Source: Megasphaera sp. AM44-1BH
Lineage (GTDB): Bacteria > Bacillota > Negativicutes > Veillonellales > Megasphaeraceae
Length of the DNA stretch: 64,000 bases
Assembly (NCBI RefSeq): GCF_003467125.1
Contig: NZ_QSFA01000005.1
Coordinates: forward strand, 62,217-126,216
Direction of reading: 5' to 3'
In this document: positions 52,260 to 61,116 of the stretch, in pieces
Numbering within the stretch: the first letter of the stretch is position 1
Layout: each line of letters begins with the position of its first letter
Made by a program: the position numbers and the translations under genes
The notes under the pieces: generated by a model
What the model was told of the DNA's origin: nothing
The model's input: the letters and a program-made list of their open reading frames with translations, nothing else
Databases searched by the model: none

Positions 52260-53537
52260 ATGACATACCGTCAGCGGGCAAATGCCATCCTGGCCTTATC
52301 TTTCCTGTGCTTTGTCCTGGTATTCTGGTGGTGGTACAGCCATGAAGTGGGCATTCTGGGAGAACTTCTGTTTTTCGTCATCCAGTCGGCCCTCATCGGC
52401 AGCATTGCCGACTGGTTCGCCGTGACGGCCCTCTTCGAACGGCCTCTGGGATTCCCCTATCACACGGAACTGGTCTACAGCCACCGCACGCAGATCATAG
52501 ACGGCATGACCCATGTCGTATCAGAAAAACTTCTGCAGCCGGGCATGTGGAAAGACAAATTGTATACCGTCTCCTTCGTAGATAAATTTACGAACTGGCT
52601 GGCCAGCGGCGGCCGGGAAAAATTCCGGGCCCTGTTGTATGAAGTCGCCCAGCAGGCCTATGAATATGGCCGCCAGAGCAAGAATCAGCAGTATATCGCA
52701 GCCCATATCCGGGCCTACCTCAAGCGGCAGCCTCTCCTGAGCTTTCTCCAGGACCGCATGATCACCATGCTGGAAGACCCGGACAGCCAGATGCTGACCG
52801 ACATCATCGGCCTCATCAAGGACTGCGTGCGCAGCAAGGAATTTGAAGCCGTCCTCGTCAAGGCTCTCGACGAATGGATGGCCGAATCCCGGACGGCTCC
52901 GCACCTCATCATGACGTTGAATAAATTTACCGGCATGGTCGATACCCAAAAAGTGGCCAAAGACGTGCAGAAAGGCATCATCATCTGGCTGGAACGGTGG
53001 GAACACGCCGGCGGCAAAGAACGGCAGTGGCTGTGCCAGAAGCTGGAACTGCAGATGTATGCCATGAACGGCCAGCTGACCTACACGGTACAGCGCTGGC
53101 AGGACCAGTTTGTCGATTCCCTGCCGGTAGAAATGTGGCTCACATCGACCCAGCGCGCCAGTCAGGCTTATTTTACGACGGGCGTAGAAGGAAAAGACAA
53201 GCTGCAGAACCTCCTGGAAGGGGAATTCATGCATTACCTCGACTACTGCAGCCAGTATCCGGAAATCAAAGACTGGATCGACGATCAGATCCGCCGGGGC
53301 TGTGAAGTCATCCTGGAACACGAACACTCCCTCATCGGCGTCGCCGTGCGGGAAGTTCTGTCCGGCTTTGACAAGAAGAAATTCAATGCCTTCCTGGAAA
53401 GCAAAGTCGGGGAAGACCTGGCCTGGATCCGTATCAACGGCGCCATCGTCGGTGGTACCCTGGGACTCTTCGTCTTCGTCATCCTGAAAGTCATATACGA
53501 ACCCTTCTTCGTACCCTTCATCCGTAACTTGTTCTAG
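52260..53537 (+). CDS. DUF445-family membrane protein (second of a pair)
   Basis: The 425-residue paralogue shows SIADWFAVTALFERPLGFPYHTELV near the N-terminus, a long helical centre and IRINGAIVGGTLGLFVFVILKV as the C-terminal membrane anchor. AAAGGAGG in the end of the first gene sets the start. Its TAG stop shares its last base with the first base of a GGACCCACG repeat element. Confidence 0.88.
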   Translation: MTYRQRANAILALSFLCFVLVFWWWYSHEVGILGELLFFVIQSALIGSIADWFAVTALFERPLGFPYHTELVYSHRTQIIDGMTHVVSEKLLQPGMWKDKLYTVSFVDKFTNWLASGGREKFRALLYEVAQQAYEYGRQSKNQQYIAAHIRAYLKRQPLLSFLQDRMITMLEDPDSQMLTDIIGLIKDCVRSKEFEAVLVKALDEWMAESRTAPHLIMTLNKFTGMVDTQKVAKDVQKGIIIWLERWEHAGGKERQWLCQKLELQMYAMNGQLTYTVQRWQDQFVDSLPVEMWLTSTQRASQAYFTTGVEGKDKLQNLLEGEFMHYLDYCSQYPEIKDWIDDQIRRGCEVILEHEHSLIGVAVREVLSGFDKKKFNAFLESKVGEDLAWIRINGAIVGGTLGLFVFVILKVIYEPFFVPFIRNLF

Positions 53538-53999
53538 GACCCACGGCTGGGGACTTGTTTCCCTGACGTGCCGCGGCGTCTGGCTTATTTACTATGCCTC
53601 GCCGGCTGGACCATCATCTGCGGCGTCGTCGTCAGTCAGCGTAGCCCCGCTACGCCTCCCTCCATCCTCCTTGCATCTGACGGCCCCGCCGACGATGCCT
53701 GACGTAAAACGCCAGCCGTCGCGGCACTAGGATTGCTAATTTTAGTATAAAGAGCCGGTTTGACGAACCGGCTTTTTTCATCAAACTCCAAACTCCAAAC
53801 TCCAAACTTCAAACTTCAAACTTCAAACTATCCTTTCCCGTCCCCGGTCGTGGGTCCTTTGTTGCTGAGTTTATATAGATAGTGCTGAGTTTATATAGAA
53901 AAGCCGGTTCGACGAACCGGCTTGTTTGCTGTCTGTGGCCTGCGAACGGCGGCTTTTTCCTCAAACATCAAACTTCAAACATCAAACTATCTTTTCCTT
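53537..53999. repeat. Composite palindromic/tandem repeat region
   Basis: The region starts with the element end GGACCCACGGCTGGGG at the stop codon. A palindrome centred at 53647 (apex GCGTAGC-CCC-GCTACGC; arms GTGCCGCG near 53568 and GCGGCAC near 53727) follows. Next come hairpin CCGGTTTGACGAACCGG, heptamer arrays at about 53779-53829, an orphan CCCCGGTCGTGGGTCC at 53842-53857, another CCGGTTCG hairpin and more CAAACTT/CAAACAT units to about 53990. Apex bases differ from copy A in compensating pairs. Confidence 0.8.
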
Positions 54000-54107
54000 G
54001 TCATAAAAAACCAGAATATTTGTATAAAAGACTGTTCAAATTTATAAAAAGTGGTATAATATGTAATGTAGATTTATAAAAATTCAGTCTCAAAGAAGGA
54101 CGGTCTT

Positions 54108-55367
54108 ATGAATATTCAGCAGCGGGTGTTTAAAAAGTTATTTGGGCGGTTAATGCCGCTTATTATGTTCTTATATTTTATTTCCTTTGTAGACCGGGCC
54201 AATATCGGCATTGCGTCGTTGACGATGAATCAGGATCTGGGCATCGGCACGGCGGCCTATGGCTTTGGCGCGGGGCTCTTTTTTATCGGTTATTTCCTCT
54301 TTGGCCTGCCGAGTAATGTCATTCTGGCCCGGCTGGGGGCACGGCGCTGGATTGCCGCCATTCTCTTTGTCTGGGGCCTCATTTCCACGAGTACCATGTT
54401 CGTCCACAATGCCGTCGAGCTGTACATCGTGCGCTTTGTCCTCGGCGCGGCAGAAGCGGGCTTTTATCCCGGCATCATTTATTATCTCGACCATTGGTTC
54501 CCCCTCCAGGCCAAGACGCGGGCGTTCAGTTATTTCCACATGTCCCTGGCCATTTCCATGTGCATCGGTAATGTCCTGAGCGGCGTCATCCTCGGCATGG
54601 ACGGGCTGGCTGGGCTGGCCGGCTGGCAATGGGTCTTCCTCTGTGAAGGGCTGCCGGCGGTGCTCTGTTCCTTCGTGGCCTACCGGGTCCTCCTCGATTC
54701 GCCCCGGGACGTATCGTGGCTGACGGAGGAAGAAAAAGACTGGCTCGTACAGAAACTGGCCGGCGAACGGGCAACGAAGCCCATGGGCAATTCTACGTCC
54801 ATGTGGAGCGTCTGCACGAAACCCCAGGTCTGGCATTTTGCCCTCATTTATACGACCCTCAATATCGGATTTTACGGGATTTTATTCTGGCTGCCCCAGA
54901 TCGTCAAGGGCATGGCCGGCACGAATAATATGATCACCAGCATCCTCAGTGCCATCCCCTGGATCACGGCCATCGTGGTCATGGGCTTTGTGGCAGGCTA
55001 TGCTGACCGGTCGCAGAAGAAAAAGAAATACGTGGCCGTCCCCATTTTCCTCGGCGCCCTGGGCCTTCTGGCAGGGACGTATTTCCATAATTATCCCGTC
55101 CTGGCCCTGGCCTGCCTGTCCCTGTCAACGGCCTGCTGTGAATGTCCCGTAGGCCCCTTCTGGACTTTTCCGTCGCGTATGTTTGACGGCGTCACCGGGG
55201 CAGCTGCCATTGCCATCATCAACGCTATCGGCAACCTGGGCGGATTTTTCGGGCCCTACTTGTTCGGCCTCGTCTCGACGGGCAGCAACTTTACGACGGG
55301 CTTTGTCGTCCTGGCTTCGATGATGATCATTTCTTCTATCCTGGCCATGCTTGTCAAGGAAAAGTAA
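54108..55367 (+). CDS. MFS transporter, anion:cation symporter (ACS) family
   Basis: The 419-residue protein has twelve hydrophobic segments and the ACS hallmarks: MFLYFISFVDRANIGIASLTM in helix 1 and the helix 4 signature GAAEAGFYPGIIYYL. The family carries organic anions such as hexuronates, tartrate, phthalate or glycolate-type acids. An extended -10 (TGG-TATAAT, 54052-54060) lies upstream. The GlcD-type oxidase follows after a terminator, so uptake of a 2-hydroxy acid is a fair inference. Confidence 0.88.
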   Translation: MNIQQRVFKKLFGRLMPLIMFLYFISFVDRANIGIASLTMNQDLGIGTAAYGFGAGLFFIGYFLFGLPSNVILARLGARRWIAAILFVWGLISTSTMFVHNAVELYIVRFVLGAAEAGFYPGIIYYLDHWFPLQAKTRAFSYFHMSLAISMCIGNVLSGVILGMDGLAGLAGWQWVFLCEGLPAVLCSFVAYRVLLDSPRDVSWLTEEEKDWLVQKLAGERATKPMGNSTSMWSVCTKPQVWHFALIYTTLNIGFYGILFWLPQIVKGMAGTNNMITSILSAIPWITAIVVMGFVAGYADRSQKKKKYVAVPIFLGALGLLAGTYFHNYPVLALACLSLSTACCECPVGPFWTFPSRMFDGVTGAAAIAIINAIGNLGGFFGPYLFGLVSTGSNFTTGFVVLASMMIISSILAMLVKEK

Positions 55368-55382
55368 ATCAGCTATGATATA

Positions 55383-55420
55383 AAAGTCCGGACAGAACGG
55401 ATAGCCTGTCCGGGCTTTGT
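55383..55420 (+). terminator. Terminator-like hairpin between the MFS and oxidase genes
   Basis: AAAGTCCGGACAG pairs with CTGTCCGGGCTTT (one G-U) around 10 bases. The T-run is short, so partial read-through to the oxidase is plausible. Confidence 0.7.
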
Positions 55421-55444
55421 GCATACAGAAAAGGAGCCTATGAG

Positions 55445-56851
55445 ATGAAACCATATCAGAAAATTACCAAAGACATCATACAGAAATTAGTGGATATACT
55501 GGGAGAAAAGGGCGTTTCCACCGATCCGGACCGCCTCGTCCAGTACGAACGGGATGAAGGGGTGGAACGGGAATTTTTCCGTACGCCCGATGCTGTAGTG
55601 TATCCGACGACGACTGAAGATGTGGCGGCTGTCCTGCAGCTGGCCAATACGGAAAATATCCCCGTCATTCCCCGGGGAGCCGGGACAGGCCTGGAATTTG
55701 GCGCTGTCGTCAATACCTACGGCGGTATCATCCTCAGCACAGAAAAGATGAACCGTATCCTCGAAGTGAACGGGGAAAAACTGTACATGGTCGTCGAACC
55801 GGGCGTCCGCACGGCTGACGTACAAGCCGCCGCCAAAGCCCAGGGACTGCTCTATGCCGGCGACCCCTGCAGCGGGGACTCCTGCTTTATCGGGGGCAAT
55901 GCCTCGACCAATGCTGGCGGCAACCGGGCCGTCCGTTATGGAACGACGCGGGACCAGATTTATAGCATCGAAGTCGTGACGCCCCTGGGGCAGATTACCC
56001 ATCTGGGAAGCCGCCTGAAAAAAGTCTCTACAGGCTATCCTCTGGAAAAAATCGTCATCGGCTCCGAAGGTACTTTGGGCATCATTACCAAACTGGTCCT
56101 GAAACTGGTGCCCCTGCCCAAATACAGTGTCAACGTCCTGGCCATTTTCAAGACCATCGACGACGCCATGTCCATCGTCAATGCCCTGCCCAAAGCCGGC
56201 ATCGAACCGACCTGCCTGGAATTCATGGACAACGATTCCGTACGGGTTACGGAGAAATTCCTCGGTGAAAAACAGCCTCATTCCGATATTGGAAATTATA
56301 TGATCATCCAGGTAGACAGCAACGATGAAGACCGCATCGATGACCTGTGCGTCGCCCTCGATGAACTCTGTCATGACCACGGCGCCATTGACGTCTTTGT
56401 CGCCGACGCCGAACGGATCTGGAAAGTGCGCAAGAACTTCTCCGAAGCATCGACGACAGACAGCCCTATCATGGTCATGGAAGACTTTGTCGTCCCTGCT
56501 GACGAACTGGCCAACCTCTTGAAAGAACTGGAAAAAATCAGTGCCGACCAGAAGACCCCGGTCCGCTCTGTAGCCCATGCCGGCGATGGCAACCTGCACC
56601 TGGACATCCTGAAAAAAGACACTCCCGACGACCAGTGGCCGGCCAAAGTAGAAGCCTTTGAAAAGGCAGCCTATGACGCCGTATACCGCCTGGGTGGCCG
56701 TATCTCCGGAGAACACGGCATTGGCGAAAAGAGAAAGAGCCTCATGGCCCACTATACAGACCCGGTAGAACTGGCCCTCATGAAAGCCGTAAAAAAAGCC
56801 TTCGATCCCAACGACATCCTAAACCCGGGGAAAATATTCGATGTGGAGTAG
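55445..56851 (+). CDS. FAD-linked 2-hydroxyacid oxidase (GlcD / D-lactate dehydrogenase type)
   Basis: The 468-residue flavoprotein shows the PCMH FAD-binding domain (VIPRGAGTGLEFGAV; GDPCSGDSCFIGGNASTNAGGNRAVRYG) and the C-terminal FAD-oxidase_C domain ending in SGEHGIGEKRK...NDILNPGKIFD. It oxidises a 2-hydroxy acid, D-lactate or glycolate, passing electrons to a flavoprotein or quinone. In lactate-fermenting Negativicutes such enzymes serve D-lactate utilisation. No etfAB or Fe-S partner is adjacent. A repeat array starts at the base after its stop codon. Confidence 0.9.
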   Translation: MKPYQKITKDIIQKLVDILGEKGVSTDPDRLVQYERDEGVEREFFRTPDAVVYPTTTEDVAAVLQLANTENIPVIPRGAGTGLEFGAVVNTYGGIILSTEKMNRILEVNGEKLYMVVEPGVRTADVQAAAKAQGLLYAGDPCSGDSCFIGGNASTNAGGNRAVRYGTTRDQIYSIEVVTPLGQITHLGSRLKKVSTGYPLEKIVIGSEGTLGIITKLVLKLVPLPKYSVNVLAIFKTIDDAMSIVNALPKAGIEPTCLEFMDNDSVRVTEKFLGEKQPHSDIGNYMIIQVDSNDEDRIDDLCVALDELCHDHGAIDVFVADAERIWKVRKNFSEASTTDSPIMVMEDFVVPADELANLLKELEKISADQKTPVRSVAHAGDGNLHLDILKKDTPDDQWPAKVEAFEKAAYDAVYRLGGRISGEHGIGEKRKSLMAHYTDPVELALMKAVKKAFDPNDILNPGKIFDVE

Positions 56852-57536
56852 GAGATAGTTTGGAGTTTGGAGTTTGAAGTTTGATGAAAAAAGCCGGTTT
56901 ATTGCGTAGGAAGCCGTCCCTGATAAGGGAAGGAGGGCCACGAAGTGGCGGAAGGGTTCTTACTTCCATAGTAAGTCCATCATGAGTCCGCTTCCTCGTG
57001 CAGGGATGCTGCCGGTTCGACGTGCCACGCTCTCGGACTCAGATACGAGAACTCAGATGATGAAAGGACCCTTCAGTCAGCAAAGCTGACAGCTTCCCTT
57101 ACCGAAACCACGAAATTCCTATATTTCTGAAAAGGGGCTTCAATAGGGCACTGCGTTTCGGCATAAGCGATTCACACACATTTGCGCGTCGTTGCACTCC
57201 TTCAAATGTGGTTCTCTGCTTATCACGGGGACGCCATGCTACACGGCACTTCGAACCGGCTCTTTTCTCAAAAATCAGCATCCAGGACCCACGACCGGGG
57301 ACGGGAAGGGATAGTTTGGAGTTTGGAGTTTGAAGTTTGGAGTTTGATGAAACAAGCCGGTTTGTCGAACCGGCTTATTATACTTAAAATTAGCAATTCT
57401 AGTGCCGCGACGGCTGGCGTTTTACGTTCAGGCATCGTCGGCGGGGACGGGAAGGGATAGTTTGAAGTTTTCAGTTTGGAGTTTGACGAAGAAACTAATT
57501 CGATGAACCGGCTCTTTTCTCAAAAATCAGCATCCA
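56852..57536. repeat. Composite intergenic repeat region
   Basis: Inverted versions of the 47-kb and 53-kb modules occur here: TTTGGAG/TTTGAAG heptamers (56857-56882, 57314-57350, 57460-57485), the end GGACCCACGACCGGGG (57285-57300), hairpin CCGGTTTGTCGAACCGG (about 57357-57373), and a segment matching the right arm of the 53.6-kb palindrome (57390-57440). Between 56930 and 57250 is a further unit with short hairpins (GCCACGAAGTGGC; GTCAGC-AAA-GCTGAC). I see no gene. Confidence 0.75.
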
Positions 57537-57697
57537 GGACCCACGACCGGGGCCGGTTTCCATCCTGAATCGCCTGGGATGGTGTCAGATGCAAGGCGGA
57601 AGAAGGAGTCATAGCGGCGCTATGGCGACTGATGACAACGAAGCAGATGGCACCATACCGAGTGAGACAGGGGAAACAAGTCCCCGGCCGTGGGTCC
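57537..57697. repeat. 161-bp palindromic repeat element, copy C (inverted)
   Basis: Same length and ends as copy A (GGACCCACGACCGGGG ... CCCCGGCCGTGGGTCC), in the opposite orientation and about 90% identical by eye. The exact centre at 57617 is the loop of CATAGC-GGC-GCTATG. It ends 2 bp from the stop codon of the minus-strand radical SAM gene. Confidence 0.85.
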
Positions 57698-57699
57698 TC

Positions 57700-58608
57700 T
57701 TATACGCCTGTCCCATCAAACGCCGGGATGAATCCTTCGCTGGCGCTGGATTTTTCTTGTACGAATCCGTCTTCGATGCCGCTGTCAAAGAGGTATTGTT
57801 CGGCCTCGTCGTATTCTTCGTCCGTCAGGGGCCGGTCGATTTCCGGGTATTCGCTGGCCCGGCCGCAGGGGATGTACTGGCGCATGAGGCTGAACAGGAC
57901 TTGTTCCGGCTCGAAGTGGTCCCGTACCCAGTCGATGACGCGCTTTGTGTTGTCTACGTGGCCAGGCAGGATGAGATGGCGGATGACGACGCCCTTTTGG
58001 AGCATGCCGTCGTCGTCCAGGACGTAGGGGCCTGTCTGTTCGTACATGGCGAGGATGGCACTGGCTGCTATGTCCGGATAGTCCCGGGCACCGCTGTAGC
58101 GTTCTGCCATGGCGGAGTCCATGTATTTCAGGTCAGGCAGGTAAATCTGGACTTTCCCTTCGAAGGCCCGGATCGTTTCTACCCGTTCATAGCCGCCGCA
58201 GTTGTAGACGACCGGTACGGGAAGCGGCTCCGACAGGCTTTCCAGGATGGCCCGCGTATACGGCGTGGGGGTCACGAGATTGATATTGTGCGCTCCCTGG
58301 GCGATGAGTTCGTGGTAGATGGCCCGGAGCCGGGACACCGTGACGGGAATCCCTTTGCCATCCATGCTGATCTGGGAATTCTGGCAGAAACAGCAGCGCA
58401 GGTTGCAGCTGGAAAAAAAGACCGTGCCCGATCCGCGGCTGCCGCTGATGCATGGTTCTTCCCAGAAGTGCAAGGCTGCCCTTGCCAGCACCGGCTGGAG
58501 CGGGCTATGGCAGTAGCCGGGAAGGTCCGGGCCGATGCCGTCGCTTTTTAGCGGACGGACGACATGGCACTGACGGGGACAGTCCATGCAGGGCTGTGTT
58601 GTATTCAT
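57700..58608 (-). CDS. Radical SAM protein, PflA-like (COG1313 group)
   Basis: The 302-residue protein has an N-terminal cysteine group (CMDCPRQCHV) and the radical SAM motif CNLRCCFC (CxxxCxxC) following SSCNLR. GAHNINLVTPTPY and the LPDLKYMD strands follow. This resembles the stand-alone PflA homologues of unknown substrate often seen in anaerobes. The start (complement of 58606-58608) has GAGGTG upstream. The 3' end abuts palindromic element copy C. A promoter with TTGCGG (complement of 58650-58655) and TATAGT (complement of 58627-58632), spacer 17, lies upstream. Confidence 0.87.
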   Translation of the reverse strand: MNTTQPCMDCPRQCHVVRPLKSDGIGPDLPGYCHSPLQPVLARAALHFWEEPCISGSRGSGTVFFSSCNLRCCFCQNSQISMDGKGIPVTVSRLRAIYHELIAQGAHNINLVTPTPYTRAILESLSEPLPVPVVYNCGGYERVETIRAFEGKVQIYLPDLKYMDSAMAERYSGARDYPDIAASAILAMYEQTGPYVLDDDGMLQKGVVIRHLILPGHVDNTKRVIDWVRDHFEPEQVLFSLMRQYIPCGRASEYPEIDRPLTDEEYDEAEQYLFDSGIEDGFVQEKSSASEGFIPAFDGTGV

Positions 58609-58636
58609 GAAAATCACCTCGAACCTACTATATACC

Positions 58637-58672
58637 AAAAAAAGGACGACCGCAAATGCGATCGTCCTTTTC
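58637..58672 (-). terminator. Terminator of cstA
   Basis: On either strand AAAAGGACGA pairs with TCGTCCTTTT, with an additional CGCA/TGCG stem toward the loop; it lies just beyond the cstA stop. Confidence 0.85.
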
Positions 58673-58687
58673 TATTACCAGACTAGA

Positions 58688-60577
58688 TTATGCCTGTTTG
58701 AAGTCTTTCGGGCAGGTCTGTTCGGCAAAGCGTTTTGCTACCGGATCTGTAGCGACCAGTTCCTGGAGTTTCTTCAGTCCTTCTTCTTCTACCGACTTGG
58801 TAGTCGTGTAGCTGGCCGGAACCGTCTTGGAGAGTTCCAGACATTTCTTGAGAGAACTGATACTTACGATGATGACCAGGATAGCCATGATGGCAGATAC
58901 GACGAACAGGAGCATTTCGCCCTTCGGCAGATAAATGTTGAACATGTTGAGGAAATCTGCCCAGAAGATAGCGACAGTAAGGAATGCCCACGGAATACCT
59001 GTAACCCAGATGTAGCGGGCTTTACCCATGCTGCAGATAACAACAGAGGAAATAGCCAGGGTGATGATGGCGAGCAGCTGGTTGGATACACCGAATATCG
59101 GCCAGATCGTGGACAAGTTGCCTTGTACGAGGATGTAGCCCCATGCGCCGGAGATAGCAGCCGATGCGATGATGGCACCCGGAGTCCAATGGGGATCGCC
59201 GAATTTGGTCCATACACGGCCAACGAGTTCCTGCAGCATGTAACGGCCAACACGTGTGCCGGCATCGATAATTGTCATGATGAACAATGCTTCGAACATG
59301 ATGCAGAAATGATACCAGTAACTCATGAGAGAATCAAGACCAGGGATGTTGGAGAAGATGAATGCCATGCCGACAGCCAGCGATACAGCACCGCCAGGAC
59401 GATGGGCAACGTTTTCACCAACCATTGCGTTCAACTGCGGCAGATCGACGACCTGCATGCCGAGAGCATTGAAATGTTCGGCTGTGGAGTTGATAGCAAA
59501 GTAATCATTCGGAACAAGGGATGTAGCTGCGATGAGGGCCATCATAGCTACGAAAGATTCGGTCAGCATAGCGCCATAACCGACAGGAACGATGGAGCGT
59601 TCGTTCATCAGCATCTTCGGAGTTGTACCAGTAGAAATCATGCAATGGAAACCGGAAACAGCACCGCAGGCGATGGTGATGAAGATGTACGGAAGAACCG
59701 GGCCAGTGATGACCGGGCCGCCGCCAGCGCAGAACTGGGTCAGGGCCGGCATCTGGATGGTCGGGCCGACGACGATAACGCCGATAGCCAGAGCACCGAT
59801 AGTACCGATTTTCATGTACGTGGAGAGGTAATCACGCGGAGCCAGGAGCAGCCATACCGGAAGAGCTGCGGCAACGAAGCCGTAGATGATCAGGGCGATA
59901 TCAATTCCGTGGCGGCTGATGGTGAAGATCGGAGCCAGTGTCGGAGAAGCCTGTACAGCAGGACCAACGATAACAGCCAGCAATGTCAGGACGACACCGA
60001 TGACCGTGCCTTCCTTGATCTTGCCAGGACGGAGGAACTGCATGTAAATACCAATGAACAGAGCGATAGGAATCGTCATGCCGATGGTGAATGTACCCCA
60101 GGGGCTGTCATGCAGGGCGTTGGAAATAACAACGGCCATACCAGCCATAGCGAGGATATTCAGGAACAATACGGCAAAGGACGTAGCCAGACCTGTCTTA
60201 TCACCAATCTGGGCTTTTGCGATTTCAGCGATGGATTTGCCATCGTACCGCATGGAGCAGAAGAGGATAACACAGTCATGGACAGCACCGGCGAGAACAC
60301 CACCGATGAGGATCCACAAGGCACCGGGCAGATACCCGAACTGGGCAGCGATGACCGGGCCTACGAGCGGGCCAGCACCAGCGATAGCAGCGAAGTGATG
60401 ACCAAATACGACGTACTTATTCGTCGGTACATAGTCATGACCATCTTCGAAACGGAAGGCTGGTGTGACATTGTACTGGTTGACCGTCAGGACTTTGGCA
60501 CCAATGAAAGCGCCGTAGAACCGGTAAGCCAGTATGAACACTAATGCAGAAATAATAACAACAAACAAACCGTTCAT
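58688..60577 (-). CDS. cstA: Carbon starvation protein A family transporter
   Basis: The 629-residue protein has about sixteen to eighteen hydrophobic segments. CstA signatures at the N-terminus are RFEDGHDYVPTNKYVVFGHHFAAIAGAGPLVGP, readable in pieces, and the CstA core HDCVILFCSMRYDGKSIAEI. Members such as CstA and BtsT import peptides or pyruvate. Translation starts behind AAGGAGG (start codon complement of 60575-60577). In a lactate/pyruvate-metabolising anaerobe pyruvate or peptide uptake is likely; the substrate is not decidable here. Confidence 0.92.
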   Translation of the reverse strand: MNGLFVVIISALVFILAYRFYGAFIGAKVLTVNQYNVTPAFRFEDGHDYVPTNKYVVFGHHFAAIAGAGPLVGPVIAAQFGYLPGALWILIGGVLAGAVHDCVILFCSMRYDGKSIAEIAKAQIGDKTGLATSFAVLFLNILAMAGMAVVISNALHDSPWGTFTIGMTIPIALFIGIYMQFLRPGKIKEGTVIGVVLTLLAVIVGPAVQASPTLAPIFTISRHGIDIALIIYGFVAAALPVWLLLAPRDYLSTYMKIGTIGALAIGVIVVGPTIQMPALTQFCAGGGPVITGPVLPYIFITIACGAVSGFHCMISTGTTPKMLMNERSIVPVGYGAMLTESFVAMMALIAATSLVPNDYFAINSTAEHFNALGMQVVDLPQLNAMVGENVAHRPGGAVSLAVGMAFIFSNIPGLDSLMSYWYHFCIMFEALFIMTIIDAGTRVGRYMLQELVGRVWTKFGDPHWTPGAIIASAAISGAWGYILVQGNLSTIWPIFGVSNQLLAIITLAISSVVICSMGKARYIWVTGIPWAFLTVAIFWADFLNMFNIYLPKGEMLLFVVSAIMAILVIIVSISSLKKCLELSKTVPASYTTTKSVEEEGLKKLQELVATDPVAKRFAEQTCPKDFKQA

Positions 60578-60671
60578 ACAAAAAACCTCCTTCTTAAATA
60601 GTAGCACTATTCTCTGCGGGAAGATAATAAATGAGAGGACCCGCAAAAAACATACCCTGTATCACGCCTTA

Positions 60672-60700
60672 ACTATAAGTCTTTACGCCAAAAAATTCAA
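60672..60700 (-). promoter_or_regulatory. Promoter of cstA
   Basis: On the minus strand TTGAAT (complement of 60695-60700), a 17-bp spacer and TATAGT (complement of 60672-60677). A GCGGG/CCCGC hairpin lies in the leader at about 60617-60653. Confidence 0.7.
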
Positions 60701-61078
60701 GAGCCTTTCTTCCTTCAGTAGACAAAAGGGCGAATACGCAATCTTAAAATGCTAAAGATTTATGCTATAACGGCACGACATGATTTACTTTTGCCGTGTT
60801 TTTACAACAATCTTTACATGTTATATGATATTCGGTACTGTTATTTATTACAAATTTATATAGAAAAGTGCCGTATGACGTTACACCTATACGTTGAATA
60901 TGAAAGGAATGACAAAATTATATAATGAAATATTTTACATACATTATAAAAAATATAAGTATAACGTTTTAGTTAATTAAAACATTTTGATAATGAGAAC
61001 TGGGGATACACTTCCTCTGAAGAATCTCAAACAACGAATGGTTCTGAGAGAGACTCTCTTTTTACGACCGCCCTTCCT
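60701..61078. other. AT-rich intergenic region, no gene seen
   Basis: The stretch between the divergent cstA and CobT-like genes is strongly AT-rich without a credible ORF. A short GAGAG-AGA-CTCTC hairpin with TTTTT (about 61047-61062) could be a weak terminator. Confidence 0.5.
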
Positions 61079-61099
61079 GTGATATACTATAGATATCAC
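61079..61099 (+). promoter_or_regulatory. Promoter with perfect inverted repeat over the -10 (CobT-like gene)
   Basis: GTGATAT (61079-61085) and ATATCAC (61093-61099) flank ACTATAG, placing the -10 TATACT (61083-61088) inside the palindrome; TTTACG near 61060 may be the -35. This is a repressor-like arrangement. Confidence 0.6.
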
Positions 61100-61116
61100 G
61101 TGAAGGAGGAAACGAC

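Noticed and set aside
57589..58551. 320-codon plus-strand frame over the radical SAM gene
   Set aside because: The minus strand encodes a radical SAM protein with CNLRCCFC; the plus frame begins inside palindromic element copy C.
58586..60544. 652-codon open frame antisense to cstA
   Set aside because: The minus-strand frame encodes an unmistakable CstA with a ribosome site and promoter; the plus-strand product is Asp/Arg/His-rich without domains.
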